This document shows positions 13,376-21,104 of a stretch of DNA of 29,095 nucleotides, piece by piece. Positions within the stretch are counted from its first letter, which is position 1, and every line of letters starts with the position of its first letter. The position numbers were made by a program, and so were the translations under genes. The notes under the pieces were generated by a model. It was not told the origin of the DNA. It made no database searches and worked only from the letters and a program-made list of their open reading frames with translations. Source of the DNA: Clostridia bacterium (GTDB lineage: Bacteria > Bacillota > Clostridia > Christensenellales > Borkfalkiaceae); NCBI GenBank assembly GCA_900768525.1, contig CAAGDF010000092.1, positions 1 to 29,095 of the forward strand, given 5' to 3'.

Positions 13376-14377
13376 ATGGAGAAAAACGATAAAAACGCAG
13401 AGTCTGCAACTACCGAAACTGCGCTTAAAACCGAAACTGCTACCGACGTTAGCCTTGCGACCGACGGCGCAAAAAAATCGGACAAGCCCAAGCGCCAGCG
13501 CGGCGACCGTAAGGACGGCAGGCGCATAAGAAAGCTCGATTCGATGCACGCGTTTATGCCGTATTTGCTGCCCAACCGCACTGATAACGAAGCGTGTATG
13601 AACGATTATATAGACGTGACCGAGCTCGATAAATACGTTGCCGAAAAAAATGCGAATTCTCCGTCGTTTAAATACACGGTTTTCCATTATGTACTGGCGG
13701 CTCTCGGCAAGACTATCGCCGCCCGTCCGAAGATGAATTATTTTTATCAGGGGCACAGGCTGTACGAGCGCAACAATATTTCGTTTGCCTTTACCGCCAA
13801 GCGCAAGTTTGAAGATAAGAGCGACGAAGCGCTTGCGATAATGCGTTTCGATACGAACGACGAACGTTCCGCTGTGGAGCAAATGCACCAAAAGGTGGAA
13901 AAGTTCGTAACCAAAGTGCGCAAAATGGACGAAAACGACGGCGCAACCGATATTATGGGCACGCTCGTCAAGTTTCCGCGTTTTATGATAAAGTTCATCG
14001 TTCATTGTCTTAATCGTCTTGATTATCACGGTTGGCTTCCCAAGGATTTTCTCGAATACGATCCGTATCATTGCACTGTTTTCGTATCGAATTTAGGAAG
14101 TATCAAGGCTACGGCAAGTTATCATCATCTTGCAAACTGGGGTACCAATTCGGTGTTTGTAATAATAGGCGAAATCAAAAATCGCCCCGTGTTCGACGAA
14201 GCCGGTAACGTGGTTTTTAAGCGTATGATGCCCGTCGGGCTTACCGTAGACGAACGTATTGCCGACGGATTCTATTTCGCAAAAAGTTTCAAATTGTTTA
14301 AATATCTGCTCGAACATCCCGCGATTCTTGAAGAAGAGTCGGGTGCGCCCGTGGACTTCGAGAGTTTGTTGCGGTAA
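13376..14377 (+). CDS. E2/chloramphenicol-acetyltransferase-fold protein lacking lipoyl domain
   Basis: This 333-residue protein begins with a ~50-residue Lys/Arg/Thr-rich disordered region, then a domain resembling the catalytic core of 2-oxoacid dehydrogenase E2 acyltransferases: FKYTVFHYVLAALGKTIAA, FVSNLGSIKATASYHHLANW, GTNSVFVIIGEI, GLTVDERIADGFYFAKSF. True E2 and CAT enzymes have HxxxDG in DHRxxDG; here it is DERIADG (292-298), so the expected catalytic His is Glu293. No lipoyl or E3-binding domain and no E1/E3 genes are nearby. The next gene is an acyl-CoA ligase, so a CoA-dependent acyl transfer, or binding without catalysis, is a reasonable guess. Weak GAAGG precedes the ATG. Confidence 0.75.
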   Translation: MEKNDKNAESATTETALKTETATDVSLATDGAKKSDKPKRQRGDRKDGRRIRKLDSMHAFMPYLLPNRTDNEACMNDYIDVTELDKYVAEKNANSPSFKYTVFHYVLAALGKTIAARPKMNYFYQGHRLYERNNISFAFTAKRKFEDKSDEALAIMRFDTNDERSAVEQMHQKVEKFVTKVRKMDENDGATDIMGTLVKFPRFMIKFIVHCLNRLDYHGWLPKDFLEYDPYHCTVFVSNLGSIKATASYHHLANWGTNSVFVIIGEIKNRPVFDEAGNVVFKRMMPVGLTVDERIADGFYFAKSFKLFKYLLEHPAILEEESGAPVDFESLLR

Positions 14378-14529
14378 ATAAAAAATATTATGGAAAATCA
14401 GGTGTCTGACGGGCATAATAATTATTGATCGGAAAAAACAGGAAAGCGGGGTATGGTTTTTAACTCTGCCGCTTGTTATTCTTATTTTATTATATTTGAA
14501 GAGAGAGTGAAGAGAACGAGGAGAAAAAA

Positions 14530-16239
14530 ATGATCGATTACAATTCGGCGCCGTGGCTTTCGAGCTACGGAGACAGGATGTTTAATCTCGAATATCCCAA
14601 GGGTTCGATATCGGATAAAGTTTTAGAAACGGCTGACGAAGTTCCGTCCAACGTTGCTTTATCGTATATGGGCGTAAAAACTACGTTCAAAGCGTTAAAA
14701 CAAAAAGTTCTGGAAACGGCTGCGGCATATACCGCGCTGGGCGTTCGCCCCGGCGACAAAGTAACCATATGTCTGCCCAACGTTCCGCAGGCGGTGTTTT
14801 CGCTTTACGCGCTCAATTATATCGGCGCGATAGCGAGTATGATTCATCCGCTTTCGGCTGAGGGCGAAATTATATTTTATATAAAGACCGCGGGTAGCAG
14901 GTTCTGTATTACGCTGGATCAGTTTGCAGAAAAATTCAACGAGGTTTTAAAGAAAACCGATCTGGAAAAATTGATAATAACCGGGGCGGAGGACGAGCTT
15001 AATTTTGTCAAGAAGTCCGCCTATAGGTTGTTTATCAAGACAAAAAAGCAAAAAAGTGTCAAGACCGGCGGTAAGATGATTTTATGGAGCGATTTCATAA
15101 AAGCCGGCAAAAAAGCCGTCGTTACCGCCGCACATAAAAAGGATGTCGATCCTGCCGTAATTTTGTTTTCGGGTGGTACGACGGGCGTAACGAAAGGCAT
15201 AATGCTTTCCAACCTCAACTTTAACGCGCTTGCTTGCCAGACGATAGAAATGGCGCATTATCCCGTTCGCGGCGCAAAAATGCTTGCGGCAATGCCCGTG
15301 TTCCACGGCTTCGGTCTGGGCGTATGTATTCACACTATGATGGTGGCGGGCGGTACGTCGATTTTGGTGCCGAGGTTCAACGTTAAATCTTATGCCGAAC
15401 TGATTATGAAAAATCGCCCCAACTTTATTGCGGGCGTGCCTACTTTGTTCGAGGCACTTACGCGTAATCAGTATTTAGATAAAGCCGATTTAAGCTGCCT
15501 GAAAGGCGTGTTTTCCGGCGGCGATTCGCTCTCGGTCGAATTAAAAAAGAAATTCGACGCGTTCCTCAAAGTGCACAACTGTTCGGTGCGTATAAGAGAG
15601 GGTTACGGTACCACCGAATGCGTTACCGCAAGTTGCTTAACCCCGTACGACAAAGAAAAAGAGGGTTCGATAGGTATTCCGTACCCCGACACTTATTATA
15701 TGATATGTAAGCCGGGCACGACCGAGCCTTGCGACGCGAACGAGGACGGCGAAATCTGTCTGCGCGGACCGTCCGTTATGCTCGGTTATCTCGACAGACC
15801 GCAGGAAACCGCCGATACGCTCAGAACGCATGCAGACGGCTATGTGTGGCTGCATACGGGCGACCTCGGCTTTATGGACGAAGAGGGTTTTATATTCTTT
15901 AAACAGCGTATTAAAAGAATGATTATAACAAGCGGATATAACGTTTATCCGTCGCAGATAGAAAACATAATCGACGGACACCCCGCCGTGCAGATGAGTT
16001 GCGTTATCGGCGTTAAAGATCCGTACAAAATGCAGAAGGTCAAGGCGTTTGTCGTGCTTAAAGAGGGCTACAATCCCGACGATACCGTTAAAAACGATAT
16101 TCTGGAATACTGCAAAAAGAATATCGCAAAATACGCCATGCCTTACGATGTAGAGTTCAGGAGCGAACTGCCCAAAACTTTGGTGGGAAAGGTCGCGTAT
16201 ACCGTGCTAGAAAAAGAAGAGGCGGCAAAAACCGCTTAA
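14530..16239 (+). CDS. AMP-forming acyl-CoA ligase (ANL superfamily)
   Basis: This 569-residue soluble enzyme activates a carboxylic acid as acyl-AMP and then forms a thioester. Motifs: FSGGTTGVTKGIMLSN (P-loop, about 213-228), GYGTTECVT, LHTGDLGFMDEEGFIFF, RIKRMIITSGYNVYPSQIE (hinge) and catalytic C-terminal Lys554 in KTLVGKVAY. The pattern fits medium/long-chain or aryl CoA ligases; substrate is unknown. GAGGAG precedes the ATG. The residues 161-176 (KKSAYRLFIKTKKQKS) are a basic insertion with a repeat-like DNA signature. A 152-bp gap separates it from the E2-like gene, and a G/C hairpin there (AAGCGG/CCGCTT) is weak, so co-transcription is likely. Confidence 0.9.
   Translation: MIDYNSAPWLSSYGDRMFNLEYPKGSISDKVLETADEVPSNVALSYMGVKTTFKALKQKVLETAAAYTALGVRPGDKVTICLPNVPQAVFSLYALNYIGAIASMIHPLSAEGEIIFYIKTAGSRFCITLDQFAEKFNEVLKKTDLEKLIITGAEDELNFVKKSAYRLFIKTKKQKSVKTGGKMILWSDFIKAGKKAVVTAAHKKDVDPAVILFSGGTTGVTKGIMLSNLNFNALACQTIEMAHYPVRGAKMLAAMPVFHGFGLGVCIHTMMVAGGTSILVPRFNVKSYAELIMKNRPNFIAGVPTLFEALTRNQYLDKADLSCLKGVFSGGDSLSVELKKKFDAFLKVHNCSVRIREGYGTTECVTASCLTPYDKEKEGSIGIPYPDTYYMICKPGTTEPCDANEDGEICLRGPSVMLGYLDRPQETADTLRTHADGYVWLHTGDLGFMDEEGFIFFKQRIKRMIITSGYNVYPSQIENIIDGHPAVQMSCVIGVKDPYKMQKVKAFVVLKEGYNPDDTVKNDILEYCKKNIAKYAMPYDVEFRSELPKTLVGKVAYTVLEKEEAAKTA
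15015..15036 (+). repeat. probable diverged dispersed repeat, copy 5 (inside acyl-CoA ligase)
   Basis: GTCCGCCTATAGGTTGTTTA followed by TC matches the repeat at 18 of 22 positions, including CTATAGGT. It is in frame and encodes part of the SAYRLFIK segment, in a variable region of the protein. It may be chance. Confidence 0.4.
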
Positions 16240-16409
16240 TCGGTATTTCGGGTAAGTCGGCGGTGTTTTTCGGTTATTGATTGCCTTTTATGGTTTCCGT
16301 TTAGCCGTTTGCGGCTGCGCTTTAGGGCGGCTCGGCGTGCAGTTTATAGCAATATTATATAGTGCCGCATAAAATTTTTGGCGAAAAACGAAAAAACTGT
16401 AAAAAACAG
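16240..16409. other. intergenic region upstream of rplM
   Basis: No gene seen. A small AGCCG/CGGCT hairpin lies at 16304-16316 without a T-run, so it is not a convincing terminator. Confidence 0.4.
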
Positions 16410-16438
16410 TTGACTTAAAAATCGGAATTTTATAGAAT
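16410..16438 (+). promoter_or_regulatory. promoter for rplM-rpsI
   Basis: TTGACT at 16410-16415, exact 17-bp spacer, TAGAAT at 16433-16438. It gives a ~100-nt leader to the rplM start, long enough for an r-protein autoregulatory element, although I could not fold one with confidence. Confidence 0.75.
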
Positions 16439-16544
16439 AGTTAGGCTGATTATTAGGGAAAGTTGGTTGAAAAGGAAATAGCCCCTCTTTTTCGGAAGAT
16501 TTTTCTTATTTATAAAAAATCAAATTTTCAGGAGAGTATCAGAA

Positions 16545-16976
16545 ATGAACACCTTTATGGAAAAGCCGGGAAAGGCGGAAGTAAAGTGGTACGTTGTCGA
16601 CGCCGAAGGAATGGTCTTAGGTAGACTCGCGTCGCAAGTTGCTACTGTTCTCAGAGGAAAAAATAAGCCCACATTCACTCCTAACGTTGATATGGGCGAT
16701 TACGTAATAGTTATCAATACCGATAAGGTAGTTCTTACCGGTAAGAAACTCGAAAAGAAGATGTATACCTATCATACCGGTTATGTAGGCGGTCTTAAAC
16801 AGACTCCTTACAAACAGATGATGGCAACCAAGTCTGATGTTGTAGTTTACGAGGCTGTCAAGGGAATGCTCCCGCACAACACGCTCGGCAAATCTATGCT
16901 GAAGAAACTCAGAGTGTACAAGGGTGACAAGCACGAACATGCTGCTCAGCAACCCGAAACTCTCAAATTGGACTGA
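16545..16976 (+). CDS. rplM: 50S ribosomal protein L13
   Basis: This 143-residue protein has the L13 landmarks WYVVDAEGMVLGRLASQVA, LRGKNKPTFTPNVDMGD, VVLTGKKLEKKMYTYHTG and MLPHNTLGKSMLKKLRVY. Assembles early on 23S rRNA. AGGAGAG precedes the ATG. It is followed by rpsI after 15 bp, the near-universal rplM-rpsI operon. Confidence 0.98.
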   Translation: MNTFMEKPGKAEVKWYVVDAEGMVLGRLASQVATVLRGKNKPTFTPNVDMGDYVIVINTDKVVLTGKKLEKKMYTYHTGYVGGLKQTPYKQMMATKSDVVVYEAVKGMLPHNTLGKSMLKKLRVYKGDKHEHAAQQPETLKLD

Positions 16977-16991
16977 TAGGAGGAAGCGATC

Positions 16992-17405
16992 ATGACTGCT
17001 AAAACCGCTAAGAAAAAAGTTCAGTACTGGGGAACAGGAAGAAGAAAGAAAGCAATCGCCAGGGTAAGACTTATCCCCGGTGGTACAGGTAACATCGTTA
17101 TCAACGGAAGAACTATCGACGAATACTGCGATCTCGAAACTTTAAAACTCGTTATTCGTCAGCCGCTGGTGCTCACGGGTAAAGAATCCGCTTACGACGT
17201 TTTCGTTAACGTTCAGGGCGGTGGCTTCACCGGTCAGGCAGGCGCTATCAGACACGGTATCGCCCGCGCGCTCATCGTTGCCGAACCCGAACTTCGTTCT
17301 GCCGTTAAGAAAGAAGGTTATCTCACCAGAGATCCGAGAATGAAAGAAAGAAAGAAATACGGCTTGAAGAAAGCTCGTAGAGCTCCTCAGTTCTCCAAGA
17401 GATAA
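16992..17405 (+). CDS. rpsI: 30S ribosomal protein S9
   Basis: This 137-residue protein has the S9 signature QYWGTGRRKKAIARVRL, GGGFTGQAGAIRHGIARAL and the basic C-terminal tail ending KARRAPQFSKR, whose Lys-Arg terminus reaches the P-site tRNA. AGGAGG lies before the ATG. It ends the operon; a strong terminator follows. Confidence 0.98.
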   Translation: MTAKTAKKKVQYWGTGRRKKAIARVRLIPGGTGNIVINGRTIDEYCDLETLKLVIRQPLVLTGKESAYDVFVNVQGGGFTGQAGAIRHGIARALIVAEPELRSAVKKEGYLTRDPRMKERKKYGLKKARRAPQFSKR

Positions 17406-17437
17406 TTTGCAGATATCTGCATTACATCAAAAAAATC

Positions 17438-17467
17438 GCACACCGCTTCGGTGTGCTTTTTTTGTGC
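17438..17467 (+). terminator. rho-independent terminator of rplM-rpsI
   Basis: GCACACC and GGTGTGC form a strong stem with a GCTTC loop, followed by seven T residues. A 14-bp palindrome TGCAGATATCTGCA at 17408-17421 precedes it. Confidence 0.95.
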
Positions 17468-17986
17468 GTAAAAAAGTTGGTTTATCATTGTTAAAACGGC
17501 TTTGAGCCCCGTTTAATTTGTATTTTGGCATTCGTTTTTCGGCTGATTTAATATTGCATGTTAAAATAGCCGAAAAAAATTAAAAATGCAAGCATTTTTG
17601 CGTTGAGAATTTTGCCAAAAAAGTATCAAAAACGCTATTTTTGCGGTTAATAAGTTCAAATTATAAGGAATGACTTATAATTCAAACTACATAAAAAATC
17701 AATTTATTAACTCTAAAGTTATTTACTTGAAAGTTAATAAATCACCAAAACGCTTAATTATATAATGTTGCAACTTAATAACTATGTTAATGAGTTTGAT
17801 AAAAATATAAACACCTACTGGGTATAATAAGTAGCTTATCTTGTTATACATTCAGTTGGTATGGCGACTATCGGGGTTTGCGTTTTTTTGTGCGTTTACT
17901 TAGGTAGGCGCACACCGACCGCTGCGAAATGTTTGCGACTATTTGGCGAGGGAAAAGATAATCTTTGCGAAAAGAATGAAAAATTG
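17468..17986. other. AT-rich gene-free intergenic region
   Basis: About 520 bp without a credible ORF, AT-rich compared with neighbours. It contains several inverted repeats (see 17659-17742) and AAAAATGC/GCATTTTT at about 17583-17600. The long minus-strand frame starting at 18407 is antisense to ychF. Confidence 0.5.
17659..17742. repeat. two adjacent perfect inverted repeats
   Basis: AATTATAAG (17659-17667) with CTTATAATT (17674-17682), a 6-base loop; and ATTTATTAACT (17702-17712) with AGTTAATAAAT (17732-17742), a 19-base loop. Neither has a T-run terminator pattern. Confidence 0.75.
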
Positions 17987-18015
17987 TTGAATTAAACCGA
18001 ATATTGCGGTATAAT
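17987..18015 (+). promoter_or_regulatory. promoter for ychF
   Basis: TTGAAT at 17987-17992, 17-bp spacer, perfect TATAAT at 18010-18015. It lies 57 bp before the ATG. Confidence 0.75.
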
Positions 18016-18071
18016 AATCTAACGATTGTGAATAAAAATCGCTCGCGATGGCGCGGGCGCAGAGGTAGATT

Positions 18072-19169
18072 ATGAAACTCGGAGTAGTTGGGCTTCCCAA
18101 CGTTGGTAAATCGACTTTGTTTAATGCAATAACTCACGCGGGTGCGCAGGCGGCGAATTTTCCGTTCTGCACGATAGAGCCAAACGTGGGCATTGTTGCC
18201 GTTCCCGACGAGCGGCTCGATAAACTTGCCGCGCTTTACGACAGCAAGAAAATTACGCCTGCAACCATTGAATTTGTGGATATCGCAGGGCTTGTCAAAG
18301 GTGCGTCCAAGGGCGAGGGGCTTGGTAATAAGTTCCTTTCGCATATAAGAGAGGTAGACGCTATCGTGCACGTGGTGCGCTGTTTTACCGACGATAACGT
18401 TACGCACGTCGAAGGCGGCGTAGATCCTATCCGCGATATCGGCATTATCAATCTCGAACTTATTCTTGCCGACCTCGAATCGGTTGCAAAACGCCTTGAC
18501 CGCGCTAAAAATACCGCAAAATCGGGCGATAAAAAGGCTAAGGCAGAGGCTGAACTGCTTGAACGCATATATGCCGCGCTCAGCGACGAAAAGCCCGTCC
18601 GCTCGGTAGAGTTTACCGAAGAAGAGAAGAAAATGGTGGACGAAATGTTCTTGCTCACGTCTAAACCCGTGCTTTACGCCGCCAATATCGACGAAAAAGA
18701 TATGGGCAAGGACGAAAGCGAGCTGCCGCTCGTTATGAAAGTCAAAGAGTTTGCTGCAAAAGAGGGGAACGAGGTGCTTGTGATTTGCGCCAAGACCGAA
18801 GAGGAGATTTCCGAACTCGATCCCGCCGACGCGAAAATGTTCCTTGAAGATTTGGGGCTTGAAGAAAGCGGGCTTGACAGGCTTGTCAAAGCTTCGTATA
18901 AACTCTTAGGTCTTATCAGTTATCTTACCGCGGGCGAAAAGGAAACCCGCGCCTGGACTATCAAAGAGGGCACGAAAGCGCCTCAGGCTGCGGGCAAAAT
19001 TCACTCCGATTTCGAGCGCGGATTTATCAAAGCCGATATAGTCGACTATAAAACTCTGCTCGAATGCGGTAACTATAACAAGGCTAAAGAGGCTGGTAAA
19101 GTCCGCTCTGAAGGTAAAGAATACGTCATGAAGGACGGCGACGTTGTTCTGTTTAAATTCAATGTTTAA
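18072..19169 (+). CDS. ychF: ribosome-binding ATPase/GTPase YchF (OLA1 family)
   Basis: This 365-residue Obg-related P-loop NTPase has G1 GLPNVGKSTLFNAIT, AGAQAANFPFCTIEPN (switch I), DIAGLVKGASKGEGLGNKF (G3), the G4 position in YAANIDEKD, and a C-terminal TGS domain from about residue 275 (LISYLTAGEKETRAWTI to DGDVVLFKFNV). YchF prefers ATP and associates with ribosomes during stress. GAGGT precedes the ATG. It is monocistronic with its own promoter and a terminator at 19236. Confidence 0.97.
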   Translation: MKLGVVGLPNVGKSTLFNAITHAGAQAANFPFCTIEPNVGIVAVPDERLDKLAALYDSKKITPATIEFVDIAGLVKGASKGEGLGNKFLSHIREVDAIVHVVRCFTDDNVTHVEGGVDPIRDIGIINLELILADLESVAKRLDRAKNTAKSGDKKAKAEAELLERIYAALSDEKPVRSVEFTEEEKKMVDEMFLLTSKPVLYAANIDEKDMGKDESELPLVMKVKEFAAKEGNEVLVICAKTEEEISELDPADAKMFLEDLGLEESGLDRLVKASYKLLGLISYLTAGEKETRAWTIKEGTKAPQAAGKIHSDFERGFIKADIVDYKTLLECGNYNKAKEAGKVRSEGKEYVMKDGDVVLFKFNV

Positions 19170-19172
19170 TAG

Positions 19173-19194
19173 CCGATAACCGACCTATAGACGG
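19173..19194 (-). repeat. dispersed palindromic repeat, copy in reverse orientation (after ychF)
   Basis: CCGATAACCGACCTATAGAC followed by GG; reverse complement contains GTCTATAGGTCGGTTATCGG. It starts 4 bases after the ychF stop codon and is the only reverse-orientation copy. Confidence 0.8.
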
Positions 19195-19235
19195 ATATTT
19201 CGGTATAAGTTTAATCAAAAATTGTTTTAAATATT

Positions 19236-19268
19236 AAAAACTCGACTTTGTATGAGCCGAGTTTTTTG
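19236..19268 (+). terminator. rho-independent terminator after ychF
   Basis: AAAAACTCG pairs with CGAGTTTTTT; inner CT/AG pairing with one mismatch, loop TTGTATG, T-run of six. Confidence 0.8.
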
Positions 19269-19349
19269 TTTGCGGCTTATATACTGCGCCTGACTTCGTT
19301 TCTGTTTGAGTTTGGGAAATAAATATGCATTAGAAAATGATTCCTTTAA

Positions 19350-19617
19350 TCCTCTTCAGTCGCTACGCGACAGCTTCCCCGAAGGGGAAGCCTCGTAATT
19401 TTGATATGCGATTGGTGTGCGCCTTGCGGCTAGATCCTTCGCAGGTCGGTCAAGTGGGTGCGACTCAGGATGACGAGAAAGTGTTTTTACTTGCCGCGAT
19501 ATTTTTATCGTCATGTTGAGCGGAGCGAAGCGCAGTCGAAACATCTAGGTGCGTCAGCACCGCATAAAGGCTTCCCCTATCGGGGAAGCTGGCGAGCGTT
19601 AGCGAGACTGAAGAGGA
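19350..19617. mobile_element. MITE-like 268-bp element with ~45-bp terminal inverted repeats
   Basis: The left end at 19350-19392 (starts TCCTCTTCAGTC, includes GCTTCCCCGAAGGGGAAGCC) is the imperfect reverse complement of the right end at 19568-19617 (GGCTTCCCC, GGGGAAGCTGGC, ends GACTGAAGAGGA). Each end is also a small hairpin. A second inverted pair lies inside: 19430-19476 (ATCCTTCG, CTCAGGATGACG) and 19508-19547 (CGTCATGTTGAGCGGAGCG, CAGTCGAAACATC). It has no ORF. Such nested hairpin elements are familiar in clostridial and other genomes; no transposase is nearby. Confidence 0.75.
19407..19575 (+). repeat. 169-bp repeat, copy A (flanks ispDF; second copy at 21105)
   Basis: From TGCGATTGGTGTGCGCC to GCATAAAGGCTTCC it matches 21105-21271 along its length, with scattered differences and a more variable middle. 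Shared blocks include GTGCGTCAGCACCGCATAAA and AGCGCAGTCGAAACATC. Same orientation in both places. Confidence 0.85.
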
Positions 19618-19740
19618 CAGTTTTAATAATTTGCATATCCTTGTTAGAAAAGCCGTGTTTTAAGTATCGCTTCTTTTTCCTCTTTCGTCTTTTACTCGCT
19701 ATGCTCGTAAAATCCACTTCTCCTACGCGGCGGACGCGCC

Positions 19741-19806
19741 CTCTCTGTCAGCCTTTGTTGACATTTCTCCCAATTCAACGGGAGAGTTTGCCCCGACAGG
19801 AGAAAG
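19741..19806. repeat. hairpin-rich repeat remnant
   Basis: Contains TGTCA/TGACA (19746-19763) and CTCCC/GGGAG (19767-19784) hairpins in quick succession, plus GGAGAAA. The arrangement resembles the hairpin repeats at 19350 and is non-coding. Confidence 0.4.
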
Positions 19807-19851
19807 CTTGTAATTTGATTGCGTTCGGCTCGCCTGATAGGTGATATGTAA

Positions 19852-19874
19852 GCCTATAGGTCGATTATCTGCAC
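19852..19874 (+). repeat. dispersed palindromic repeat, copy 6 (3' side of ispDF)
   Basis: GCCTATAGGTCGATTATC then TGCAC. It ends 2 bases before the ispDF stop codon (minus strand, 19877-19879). GCACTTT follows the core, as after copy 3 at 10306. Confidence 0.85.
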
Positions 19875-19876
19875 TT

Positions 19877-21001
19877 TTAATTAAAAGCAACGGGGATAAG
19901 GGTGCATATTGCGCTGACGGCGATGCCTTCTTCGCGACCGATGAAACCGACTTTTTCGCTTGTGGTGCAGGTGATGCCGATGTCTTTTGCCGAAATGCGC
20001 AAGATTTCGGATAAAACGTTTTTCATTTGCGGGACAAACGGATTGAGTTTCGGCTTTTCAGCCATAATAACCGCCGCCACGTTGTTGACTTTATAGCCTG
20101 TTTCGGCAACCATTTTGCGGACTTTTTCCAAAAGAATCATGCTCGAAATGCCTTCGTATGCAGGATCTTTATCGCTGAAATAATAGCCGATATCTCTCAG
20201 CCCTGCGGCGGAAAGCATAGCGTCGGCTATGGCGTGGGCGAGCGCGTCCGCGTCGCTGTGCCCGAGCAATCCTATGTCGTGCGGAATCGTAACTCCGCCG
20301 AGTACGAGTTTTCTGCCCTCGGTTAAGATATGCAAATCGTACCCCGTGCCCGATCTCGGCGGTCTTATCTTCGCAAAATCCTCGGGGTAGGTGAGTTTTA
20401 TGTTGTTTCGGTCGCCCTCGGTAATGTGCGCTTTGCCTATATATTTGCAGTAAACGCCAGCCTCGTCGGTAAAAGAGCGGTCGCCTGCAAGCTCGAACGC
20501 CTGCATAAGTTGCGATTTTATGAACCCTTGCGGCGTTTGAATACTGTATTTATTGCTCCTCGATGTGGATAACAAATCGTCGCCGTCGGCTTCGCCTATG
20601 GTGTCCGTACAAGGTACGGCGAGAACGGAAGTTCCGTAGACGAAAACGTCGTTAATGCACTTATAGACTGACTTTTCGGTTAAAAACGGTCTTGCGCCGT
20701 CGTGAATTAAAACCACGTCGTTGCTTGCCTCTGCAAGGGCTAAACGCACGGTCGCCGTGCGCGTCGAACCGCCCGTGATTATCTTTATCGGGGTGGAAAA
20801 CTCTTTTGCGATTTCTTCTGCTTTCTGTTTGTATTCGTCGGACACGGCGACGATGATTTCCGTCACTCTGTCTTCTAGTTCGAACGGCGTGAGCGCGTGC
20901 TCCAGAACGGTTTGTCCGTCCGCCATAGGGCAAAATACTTTGTTCGTGTTTAAGCCGGAGCGAGTGCCTGAACCCGCCGCCGCGATTATTGCTGTTACCA
21001 T
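19877..21001 (-). CDS. ispDF: bifunctional IspD-IspF: MEP cytidylyltransferase / MECDP synthase
   Basis: This 374-residue fusion catalyses steps 3 and 5 of the MEP isoprenoid pathway. IspD (about 1-215): IIAAAGSGTRSGLN, GGSTRTATVRLAL, LIHDGARPFL, VPCTDTIGEAD, TDEAGVYCKY, EGDRNNIKLTYPEDF. IspF (about 216-374): GTGYDLH with metal ligands Asp222 and His224, HSDADALAHAIADAML (His256), DIGYYFSDKDPAYEG and ITCTTSEKVGFIGREEG. It is complete, no internal stop. AAGGA lies upstream of the ATG. It is transcribed opposite to its neighbours and flanked on both sides by dispersed repeats. The fusion is known in several bacteria. Confidence 0.96.
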   Translation of the reverse strand: MVTAIIAAAGSGTRSGLNTNKVFCPMADGQTVLEHALTPFELEDRVTEIIVAVSDEYKQKAEEIAKEFSTPIKIITGGSTRTATVRLALAEASNDVVLIHDGARPFLTEKSVYKCINDVFVYGTSVLAVPCTDTIGEADGDDLLSTSRSNKYSIQTPQGFIKSQLMQAFELAGDRSFTDEAGVYCKYIGKAHITEGDRNNIKLTYPEDFAKIRPPRSGTGYDLHILTEGRKLVLGGVTIPHDIGLLGHSDADALAHAIADAMLSAAGLRDIGYYFSDKDPAYEGISSMILLEKVRKMVAETGYKVNNVAAVIMAEKPKLNPFVPQMKNVLSEILRISAKDIGITCTTSEKVGFIGREEGIAVSAICTLIPVAFN

Positions 21002-21043
21002 GGGTGTTAATCCTTTTTTTGAATGCTGTTTTGAATTGTATAA

Positions 21044-21069
21044 GTTTGGCTATAGGTTGATTATTTGGG
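21044..21069 (+). repeat. dispersed palindromic repeat, copy 7 (5' side of ispDF)
   Basis: GTTTGGCTATAGGTTGATTA followed by TTTGGG, a diverged copy. It lies 42 bases upstream of the ispDF ATG (minus strand), so it would be in the leader or promoter region of ispDF. Confidence 0.75.
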
Positions 21070-21104
21070 GTTTTTCTCGAATCGGGAAAAGTTTGTGATT
21101 TGTT

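Noticed and set aside
16439..16544. L13 ribosomal leader element
   Set aside because: Suspected from position in front of rplM, but I could not identify the required stem pattern by eye; an Infernal search against the L13 leader family would decide.
17868..18407. 179-codon minus-strand ORF upstream of and into ychF
   Set aside because: Half of it is antisense to the conserved YchF GTPase domain and the rest covers the ychF promoter.
19458..19844. 128-codon ORF in the repeat region
   Set aside because: Entirely made of inverted-repeat DNA; no coding features.
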